Assembly (NCBI GenBank): GCA_002494135.1
Contig: DLBG01000137.1
Span: forward strand, 12,132 to 18,826
Reading direction: 5' to 3'
Length of the DNA stretch: 6,695 nt
From: Lachnospiraceae bacterium UBA7027
Lineage (GTDB): Bacteria > Bacillota > Clostridia > Lachnospirales > Lachnospiraceae
A model generated the notes under the pieces. The model was not told the DNA's origin and made no database searches. It saw only the letters and a program-made list of their open reading frames with translations. How positions within the stretch are numbered: position 1 is the first letter of the stretch; each line of letters begins with the position of its first letter. Both the position numbers and the translations under genes were made by a program. Of the stretch, positions 1 to 4,305 are shown piece by piece.

Positions 1-20
1 CCCAACTGCGCTAATGCCCC
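1..20 (-). tRNA. 5' end of a tRNA gene, cut by the window edge; probably tRNA-Ala
   Basis: Read on the minus strand from base 20 leftwards, the sequence is GGGGCATTAGCGCAGTTGGG. This fits a tRNA 5' half exactly: a seven-base acceptor arm (GGGGCAT), T8 and A9, a four-base D stem (GCGC), then A14, G15 and the start of a TTGGG D loop. The GGGGCAT acceptor arm recalls Firmicutes tRNA-Ala genes, but the anticodon lies outside the window, so the identity is an inference from memory. A promoter-like element lies about 18 bases upstream. Only 20 bases are visible, so a chance match cannot be fully excluded. Confidence 0.6.
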
Positions 21-38
21 ATAAGTCTCTACAACGTT

Positions 39-47
39 ATTATATCA
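39..47 (-). promoter_or_regulatory. Extended -10 promoter for the tRNA at the left edge
   Basis: The minus strand carries TGATATAAT, a perfect -10 hexamer with the TGn extension, 18 bases before the putative tRNA 5' end. That leaves room for a start site near base 32 and a short processed leader. The hexamer at the normal -35 distance (TGGTAC, 67-62) is poor, which an extended -10 can tolerate. No clear terminator was seen between this site and the end of the gene at 143. Confidence 0.5.
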
Positions 48-142
48 AAGAATTCTCATATGTACCACATATTCATTTTGTCAATTTAATGTTTTACGGC
101 AGAAGTGTAAGAATCAAGATACCGATCACTATCGATTTACCG

Positions 143-649
143 CTAAATATCTTTTCCGGCTTCTACCTCAATAATCCTCTCTATCCTCTCATCCTTCTTA
201 TGCCACACATTCTCAAGAGGCCAGGGAAGACCCAGGACGTAATCCACGTCACTTTTCGGAAGCGACGACAGTTGTCGGATGAATCTGTCCTTATCCTGAT
301 ACAGGCGTTTTCCGAAATCGCAGAGAACATATTCATCGGAGTATGTGATTCTGCGCTTCACCTGTCTGAAACTGCTCCGTCCGAGCGAATCCTGCACCGA
401 CTCATACGTTACGGCGAATTCCCCCTTCGACGCTGTCGGATCCTTTAGAAGAATCACGCCCGTGCTCACGAAGTGGTTCCATACAATCTGCCCGATCTGC
501 TCTCTGGGAACCGGATAATCCAGTTTGGAATGAATCTGCTCGACCGTGTATCCCTTTGTCGCCATGCTCTTTATCGCCCCGCCTGCGGCAAAGTCGATTG
601 TAAAATTGCAAAGCGCTTCATTAAAATATTTCTGTTTACTTTCGTCCAT
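143..649 (-). CDS. Conserved-type hypothetical protein, possible helix-turn-helix-like N-terminal half
   Basis: This is a 168-residue soluble protein with no signal peptide or membrane segment. I do not recognise a named family. Residues about 22-68 (from GGAIKSMATKGYTVEQIHSKL to VSTGVILL) have the helix-turn-helix-strand pattern of a winged-helix or HTH fold: a helix, a short turn 'GYTVEQI', a second helix starting at 'PREQIGQIVW', then a hydrophobic strand. The rest is charged, with arginine-rich and Tyr/Trp-containing stretches. Similar small proteins with a 'GGAI...GYTV.QI...' opening occur, from memory, in Lachnospiraceae without assigned function. It begins 13 bases after the TPR membrane protein gene stops and is probably cotranscribed with it. 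The ribosome-binding site is weak (a GGA about five bases before ATG). A DNA-binding role is only an inference. Confidence 0.8.
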   Translation of the reverse strand: MDESKQKYFNEALCNFTIDFAAGGAIKSMATKGYTVEQIHSKLDYPVPREQIGQIVWNHFVSTGVILLKDPTASKGEFAVTYESVQDSLGRSSFRQVKRRITYSDEYVLCDFGKRLYQDKDRFIRQLSSLPKSDVDYVLGLPWPLENVWHKKDERIERIIEVEAGKDI

Positions 650-662
650 TTTATCCGGCCTG

Positions 663-1664
663 TCAGAATAACGGGGTTTTGCTCATTTTATACAATGACC
701 AGAATTCCCTTCCGTCCACGTTCTTATATTCCATGATTGCATAATACGTCGAGCTGTATTCCTCTTCATAATCGAGGATTCCCTCTTCAAACACGACATG
801 GTACAGTTTGCCGTTTGTCTCGACACTTTTTATGTCCAAATAGGTCTCCGGTCCGCCGATTCCGACTTTGTCGACCCTGTATTTTCCGTCTTCTTTCAAG
901 TATTCCTCTCTGATTCTCGGAATCGTCGCATCGCTAACGTTGAAAACATTTTTCAGTACCCAGTCAACCTCATCGGGATTGTAGGAATAGTACCAGACCG
1001 AGTAATCCTCGCTCAGGAACTCCTCATGTTCCATATACTCGTATCCGATAAACATCGCACTATATGCCACATTCATCTGCTTCTCTTCCGATTCGCAATC
1101 ATAATCGCGGGTAATATAATATGTTCTGTTGAAAAAGCCTTCCAGTCCCGAAGGTGCTTCTTCCTGGGATGAGGGATAAAATGGTGCATTGTACGCTTCT
1201 TCTTCTGCCTTTTTCTCGATTAAAGCATCCACATCTTCTGCTTTATCCTCCAGCTCTTCTCTTTTTAGAGTCACATTGTCGGAGCCTGTATTTTTCTCAC
1301 CCTGCTTTAAAATATCAATACCTTCTTCCAGAGTATTGTGCGCATCATCAAGAGCTTCCGAGTCGATTAAACTGTCTGCATAGGCAAGATATGCGTTTGC
1401 TATGGATATATATACCGCTTCGGATTTCGGGTCCATCTGAATGGCCTCTTTGTACGCAAGGATGGAATTTTCGTAATCCAGTTCGGATAAGTAGTATTCA
1501 CCCTTTTCCAGCAGCTTATCAAAGTTTCTCGCTTTTACGGCGGTGAAACCGACAGCAACGACAACAACGATAATCGCTGCCACTAACAGAAGCGCAACAA
1601 CGACTCCGATGATAATCGGTATCGGGGATTTCTTTTTTGTGATTTTATCTTCTTTTAAGTCCAT
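663..1664 (-). CDS. Membrane-anchored TPR-repeat protein with a Tyr/Trp-rich extracytoplasmic domain
   Basis: This is a 333-residue protein. Residues 1-13 are charged and rich in lysine, followed by one long Val/Ile/Ala/Leu transmembrane segment (about 14-40), which suggests an anchor with the bulk of the protein outside the membrane. Residues about 47-120 hold one good TPR unit (pattern 'LLEKGEYYLSELDYENSILA' then 'YKEAIQMDPKSE') and a second degenerate one ending near 'EEGIDILKQG'. A charged helical stretch (about 130-155) and a Pro/Ser linker lead to a C-terminal domain (about 175-333) unusually rich in Tyr, Trp and acidic residues, which I do not recognise. The ATG is preceded by AGGTG nine bases upstream. 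TPRs usually bind other proteins, so a scaffold or sensing role at the cell envelope is plausible but unproven. The following gene (start at 649) is 13 bases downstream. Confidence 0.85.
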   Translation of the reverse strand: MDLKEDKITKKKSPIPIIIGVVVALLLVAAIIVVVVAVGFTAVKARNFDKLLEKGEYYLSELDYENSILAYKEAIQMDPKSEAVYISIANAYLAYADSLIDSEALDDAHNTLEEGIDILKQGEKNTGSDNVTLKREELEDKAEDVDALIEKKAEEEAYNAPFYPSSQEEAPSGLEGFFNRTYYITRDYDCESEEKQMNVAYSAMFIGYEYMEHEEFLSEDYSVWYYSYNPDEVDWVLKNVFNVSDATIPRIREEYLKEDGKYRVDKVGIGGPETYLDIKSVETNGKLYHVVFEEGILDYEEEYSSTYYAIMEYKNVDGREFWSLYKMSKTPLF

Positions 1665-1704
1665 TTTAGTTTCACCTGTTACCCTTTATTTATCAAATAC
1701 AGGA

Positions 1705-1718
1705 AAGGAGTTCTCCTT
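1705..1718. promoter_or_regulatory. 14-base palindrome containing the Shine-Dalgarno of the small plus-strand ORF
   Basis: AAGGAG-TT-CTCCTT is a perfect inverted repeat ending directly before the ATG at 1719. The left arm is the ribosome-binding site, eight bases from the start codon. In RNA it could fold as a five-base-pair stem with a GUUC loop, which would hide the Shine-Dalgarno. As DNA it could equally be an operator shared with the minus-strand gene starting at 1664. The symmetry is seen directly; a regulatory role is inferred. A strong SD followed by a pyrimidine-rich spacer could produce this by chance. Confidence 0.35.
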
Positions 1719-1907
1719 ATGAACCATAATGATTTAACCAAAGCATTCTCTGTCATCATGGCGGCCGCCATCATCTCTTCCATCGGTATGGTGAGCACCG
1801 CCGATAGCAATACGGGTGATATCACCTTAAATACCAATACCATGATTTCCGCCCCTGCAAACTTAAACCTCGAAGATGTTGAGGCGGTGATGCTGCTGAA
1901 AGATTAG
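1719..1907 (+). CDS. Small putative secreted or membrane-associated peptide, 62 aa
   Basis: A short ORF on the strand opposite to all other predicted protein genes here, filling the gap between two minus-strand transcription groups. It has a strong ribosome-binding site (AGGAAAGGAG ending eight bases before ATG). Residues 9-26 form a hydrophobic Ala/Ile/Met/Ser stretch after a single lysine (K8), and 'VSTA|DS' near residue 28 would suit signal peptidase I. The possible mature peptide (about 34 residues) is Asn/Thr-rich with an acidic, leucine-containing tail. I do not recognise a family. No convincing -35/-10 pair was found upstream. Alternatives are a short single-pass membrane peptide or a non-coding ORF; the SD, the hydrophobic segment and the lack of a competing gene favour coding. 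Confidence 0.55.
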   Translation: MNHNDLTKAFSVIMAAAIISSIGMVSTADSNTGDITLNTNTMISAPANLNLEDVEAVMLLKD

Positions 1908-1918
1908 CAACGCCTTTT
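1883..1918 (+). terminator. Weak possible terminator of the small plus-strand ORF
   Basis: GGCG (1883-1886) and TGCT (1891-1894) can pair with AGCA (1906-1909) and CGCC (1911-1914), giving two four-base-pair stems split by an internal loop, followed by TTTT (1915-1918). It overlaps the ORF's stop codon. The stem is imperfect and the T run is short, so this is a tentative call. Confidence 0.25.
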
Positions 1919-1921
1919 CCC

Positions 1922-2188
1922 TTAAATCCAGCTGTAATCGCCGCCTGTAACGGCAAGGCTTAACAAGGCGTCATACTTCTCTACCTCCTCACCTTCGACC
2001 GTCTGAAGAAGCCTTGCGGCCTCCCTCTCGACAGGCGTTTCATCATCCGGCCCGATCTCCATATCCACCGCTTTCCCGCAATACGGGCAAACCATTCGCG
2101 GCACAATACGGATACTTAAGAATCTGCTGTCGCAGTCTTCACATTCATAAAATCCGGCAACCTCTGTTCCATCCGGTACGTAATACAT
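1922..2188 (-). CDS. Small zinc-ribbon protein
   Basis: This is an 88-residue protein. Two CxxC knuckles, C16-E-D-C19 and C34-P-Y-C37, are spaced 14 residues apart and flanked by aromatic and glycine residues, the pattern of a zinc ribbon that binds one Zn(II). The remainder (about 50-88) is acidic and mostly helical, ending in 'DYSWI'. There is no signal peptide or membrane segment, so it is probably cytosolic. The start is supported by a strong Shine-Dalgarno, GGGAGGAG, five bases before ATG. It starts 18 bases after the helical 92-residue gene ends and so belongs to the operon headed by the metallo-hydrolase lipoprotein. Zinc ribbons bind nucleic acid or protein; which applies here cannot be told from sequence. 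Confidence 0.85.
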   Translation of the reverse strand: MYYVPDGTEVAGFYECEDCDSRFLSIRIVPRMVCPYCGKAVDMEIGPDDETPVEREAARLLQTVEGEEVEKYDALLSLAVTGGDYSWI

Positions 2189-2206
2189 TTTTTCTCCTCC
2201 CGGTGA

Positions 2207-2485
2207 TTATTCCAATCCCCTGTTCAGCACTTCGTTGTATCTTGCGTTTGCCTCTTCACTGGCCTTTTTATCCTTCCATCTTTCAATATCCGAGCAGATG
2301 GCAAGCATTTCATCTACGACAAGTTCCACTTTAACCGGTTTTACGTACTGCAGATAGGATGTCATCCTGGACATCGCTTTCGGGCTTCCGAGATTCTTTG
2401 CAATCTCGTCGGCGAGTTCTGCCGGGTGTCCGAGTGCAACCAGCGCATCCGTCATTTTCTGTTTTTCATAGTTCCATTCGTTCAA
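2207..2485 (-). CDS. Small helical conserved-type hypothetical protein, TTG start
   Basis: A 92-residue protein when started at the TTG at 2485. It is almost all helix: 'MTDALVALGHPAELADEIAK' is followed by 'SPKAMSRMTSYL' and a C-terminal basic helix rich in Lys, Glu and Asn. Segments like 'DEMLAI' and 'RYNEVLNRGL' recall a small Lachnospiraceae family of unknown function (from memory). An upstream TTG (2509) would give 100 residues but lies inside the previous gene without a good Shine-Dalgarno. The 2485 start has GGGAG seven bases upstream and begins one base after the previous stop (TGA-C-TTG), which indicates translational coupling. The zinc-ribbon gene follows 18 bases later. The function is unknown; a physical partnership with the zinc-ribbon protein is possible given their constant small size and adjacency. 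Confidence 0.8.
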   Translation of the reverse strand: MNEWNYEKQKMTDALVALGHPAELADEIAKNLGSPKAMSRMTSYLQYVKPVKVELVVDEMLAICSDIERWKDKKASEEANARYNEVLNRGLE

Positions 2486-2486
2486 G

Positions 2487-3377
2487 TCAGTTCTCCCGTT
2501 CCAATGCAAGCTCTTCGCCCGGTTTCAGGATAATTCTTCCGCCGGCCACAAATGATTTGGCAACGCTTTCATCAAAGGAATTCTGCGGATCCGCAGGAAT
2601 CATGTGGTACGGAATGCTGTGTTTTGCCCCGACAAGTTTGGCGCACTCGCTCGCCTCGGCAGTATCCATGTTGTAAACGCCGTCACAGCAGAAAAATGCA
2701 TAGTCTATGCCTTCCAGATTCGCCATTTGAGGCGTTTTAGACGTATCACCGCTAAAATATACCTTCACACCGTCTGAGAACGTTAAAACGAATCCTACGC
2801 ACTCTTTCACGTTATGGTTTCTGTTGTATCCGGCCTCCACCGCCTCAACCTTCACGTAATCAAAATCAAAGCTCTGATGCTTTCCGTCCCGGATTGCCTC
2901 TTTCCACGTGATAATACTACAGTTGTCGTTTTTTACGGCAATCAGGTCCGCGCCCGTGTGATCAAAATGTCCGTGCGTCTCCAGAATCAGATCTGCCGCA
3001 AGATCATAGCCGTCACCTGCAAACGGATCGATATAGATTACTTTTCCTTCCGCCGTTACAATTCTTGCGCTCGCGTGTCCCTGATATAAAAGTGTTGCTG
3101 CTCCCATACTTTTTCCCTCTTCAATACTTTTTTCGTCTTCTGTGTTTTTCAAGTCTTCTGTGTTTTTTCCGTCCTCCGTATTTTTTCCCTCTTCTGTATT
3201 TTTCCCCTCTTCCGTGCGTTCTTCGCTTATCTCCTGCCAGGCAGCCTGTCCGGATTTATCACCGTCCGCGAAAGTCTCAGACTGCGTCTGGCTGTTGTTT
3301 CGCGAAGGCGATCCAAGGCAGCCGCTCAGAATCAGAGCCAATATACAGAATAATGCAATTATGCCGCGTTTTTGCAT
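2487..3377 (-). CDS. Lipoprotein with a metallo-beta-lactamase-fold (UlaG/YtkL-like) hydrolase domain
   Basis: This is a 296-residue protein. Residues 1-20 are a lipoprotein signal peptide ending in the lipobox L-S-G-C20, so the mature protein should be lipidated and held on the outer face of the membrane. Residues 21-54 are a polar tether, then T55-S90 is six tandem copies of a hexapeptide (consensus TE[E/D]xKN). The catalytic domain (about 93-296) shows 'YQGHAS', 'IYIDPF', the metal motif H135-G-H137-F-D139-H140, a further histidine H188 in 'NRNHN', D211 in 'YFSGDTS' and H258 in 'IPYHMIP'. These are the expected ligands of a binuclear MBL-fold hydrolase of the UPF0173/UlaG type. The substrate is unknown. 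The start has GAGGAG eight bases before ATG and an extended -10 promoter about 46 bases upstream. It heads an operon with two small genes. Most relatives are cytosolic, so export is unusual. Confidence 0.9.
   Translation of the reverse strand: MQKRGIIALFCILALILSGCLGSPSRNNSQTQSETFADGDKSGQAAWQEISEERTEEGKNTEEGKNTEDGKNTEDLKNTEDEKSIEEGKSMGAATLLYQGHASARIVTAEGKVIYIDPFAGDGYDLAADLILETHGHFDHTGADLIAVKNDNCSIITWKEAIRDGKHQSFDFDYVKVEAVEAGYNRNHNVKECVGFVLTFSDGVKVYFSGDTSKTPQMANLEGIDYAFFCCDGVYNMDTAEASECAKLVGAKHSIPYHMIPADPQNSFDESVAKSFVAGGRIILKPGEELALEREN
2493..2497 (-). promoter_or_regulatory. Ribosome-binding site that decides the TTG start at 2485
   Basis: GGGAG on the minus strand lies inside the last codons of the lipoprotein gene, seven bases before the TTG at 2485. 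No comparable site precedes the in-frame TTG at 2509. With the stop TGA at 2489-2487 between the two, ribosomes ending the first gene would be placed to restart. Confidence 0.6.
3108..3215 (-). repeat. Six in-frame 18-base tandem repeats in the lipoprotein linker
   Basis: Six copies of an 18-base unit encode TEEGKN, TEEGKN, TEDGKN, TEDLKN, TEDEKS and IEEGKS (residues 55-90). Copies diverge at third positions and in the third to sixth codons, so the array is not brand new. Because the unit is a multiple of three, gain or loss of copies changes only the length of the acidic spacer between the lipid anchor and the enzyme domain. Confidence 0.9.
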
Positions 3378-3422
3378 TTTATGTACTCCTCAGCATTATC
3401 GGATAGAATCACAATCAATACT

Positions 3423-3431
3423 ATTATAGCA
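3423..3431 (-). promoter_or_regulatory. Extended -10 promoter of the metallo-hydrolase lipoprotein operon
   Basis: The minus strand reads TGCTATAAT, a consensus -10 with the TGn extension. A start site near 3416 would give a leader of about 38 bases containing the GAGGAG ribosome-binding site (3391-3386). The -35 region at 17 bases spacing is poor, as often with extended -10 promoters. No operator was recognised. The rest of the 287-base gap (3378-3664) holds the terminator at 3560-3585 and no convincing gene. Confidence 0.65.
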
Positions 3432-3559
3432 AACAGGGGTATCTCTCGCCATAAATATGCATAAACTTCATCGTCGACGGTCCTCCATTCAAAAAATGGA
3501 CCACTAACCCCGTCCCCATAGACCAAAACCATCGGCCACAACTCTACAGACCAAAAGCA

Positions 3560-3585
3560 AAAACCGGAGAGTGGTCTCCGGTTTT
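3560..3585 (-). terminator. Rho-independent terminator of the GNAT / GHGG / membrane protein operon
   Basis: A perfect 11-base-pair inverted repeat with a four-base loop: AAAACCGGAGA, GTGG, TCTCCGGTTTT on the plus strand. Read on the minus strand, the stem is followed by TTTTTGCTTTTGG, a good U-tract, and it lies about 80 bases after the stop at 3665. The plus strand also ends in TTTT, so weaker activity in the other direction is possible. It separates the right-hand operon from the lipoprotein promoter. Confidence 0.85.
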
Positions 3586-3664
3586 GGTTCGAAAAAAATC
3601 GCCTTCCGCATGAGCGGTTGGCGATTGTAAATCGAATCATAACGAAGGAGCGCTGTCTGTTTAT

Positions 3665-4300
3665 CTATTCCACTTTTTTCTCGTGCTTCACGATTTCGTA
3701 CATAATTTTCTGCCCTTTTTGCTCTTCACGTGCTTTGCGCTCCGCCATGGAACGCTGCATCTGAAGGACATCCAGTTCATTTTTCTTATCCTTCAGCCGC
3801 TGCTCCATTAGCTGCAGCCTGTCGGATGCGATATCGTATGAAATCTCAATCCGGTCGGACTCCCTTTTGTAGTTTTCGATTCCTTTTTTCTGAGCCCTTG
3901 CCTGCGCACCGGAGGTTAAAGCAAGCTGATAATAAAGCCTGATGTAGCTTTTGACCGCCAGAATTCCGAAAACAACCATCAAAAGAGGTGTACCGACGGC
4001 CAGAGCCACTGCCAGCGCAAATTTCAACATTGCATCGGGATCCAAAAAGGTTTCGGCTTCATGAGAAAGCGTCCCCGTCCCGATGACAATATCGAGCACT
4101 AATAACGTAGCATTAAAAAGACAAAGAAGCGTATATATAACAGCCGGTACAATCTCGGTATGACTGATACGTGAATGCGCGACCTGCTCCTTATTCAGAA
4201 AATACCGGTCCTGTTTTACCCTGTTAATTTGTTGCTCCAGGGCCCATATTTCCTCTATCAGTTTTCTTTCTTCTTCGGTAGCTTCAAACGGACTGCTCAT
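3665..4300 (-). CDS. Two-pass membrane protein flanked by coiled coils, unknown function
   Basis: This is a 211-residue protein. Residues about 8-40 form a charged amphipathic helix likely to make a coiled coil. Two transmembrane helices follow (about 50-73, with 'IVPAVIYTLLCLF', and about 93-118, with 'LKFALAVALAVGTPLLMVVFG'). A long charged helix (about 134-208) with heptad-like leucines and methionines, rich in Lys, Glu, Arg and Gln, completes it. Both ends should lie on the same side, probably the cytoplasm given the many positive charges just after the second helix. I do not recognise a family. The ATG lies only five bases after the stop of the 638-residue gene and its own Shine-Dalgarno is weak, so it is probably translated by coupling. 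It could anchor or oligomerise the upstream soluble protein at the membrane (inference). Confidence 0.82.
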   Translation of the reverse strand: MSSPFEATEEERKLIEEIWALEQQINRVKQDRYFLNKEQVAHSRISHTEIVPAVIYTLLCLFNATLLVLDIVIGTGTLSHEAETFLDPDAMLKFALAVALAVGTPLLMVVFGILAVKSYIRLYYQLALTSGAQARAQKKGIENYKRESDRIEISYDIASDRLQLMEQRLKDKKNELDVLQMQRSMAERKAREEQKGQKIMYEIVKHEKKVE

Positions 4301-4305
4301 TTTTT

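Noticed and set aside
55..84. TTGACA (84-79, minus) with TATGAG 18 bases downstream as a second promoter for the tRNA
   Set aside because: The -35 is perfect but the -10 matches only four of six bases, and TTGACA is 34 bases from the much better TATAAT at 44-39. It is probably a chance match in A/T-rich sequence.
123..142. Short stem just after the stop of the 168-residue gene as its terminator
   Set aside because: A six-base-pair stem with one G-T pair and no T tract; transcription may well continue into the tRNA.
14..448. 144-codon plus-strand ORF at the left end
   Set aside because: It lies mostly opposite the 168-residue minus-strand gene, has no visible ribosome-binding site, and runs across the putative tRNA promoter.
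402..611. 69-codon minus-strand ORF in another frame of the 168-residue gene
   Set aside because: It is wholly inside a better gene; its charged composition is a shadow of the codon use there.
2487..2509. Start of the 92-residue gene at the upstream TTG (2509), giving 100 residues
   Set aside because: It lacks a good Shine-Dalgarno, overlaps the lipoprotein gene by 23 bases, and is outcompeted by the well-placed TTG at 2485.
3108..3215. Six regular 18-base repeats as a possible CRISPR array
   Set aside because: The units are contiguous with no spacers, lie in frame in a coding region and encode a regular hexapeptide.
3479..3503. Inverted repeat TCCATT / AATGGA with possible GGT/ACC extension between the promoter and terminator
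   Set aside because: Six base pairs with a bulge and no following T run; too weak to call as a terminator or operator.
3359..3640. 93-codon minus-strand ORF in the gap upstream of the lipoprotein gene
   Set aside because: It overlaps the start of the lipoprotein gene, contains that gene's promoter and ribosome-binding site and the terminator hairpin of the previous operon, and its Trp/Arg/Phe composition is not protein-like.
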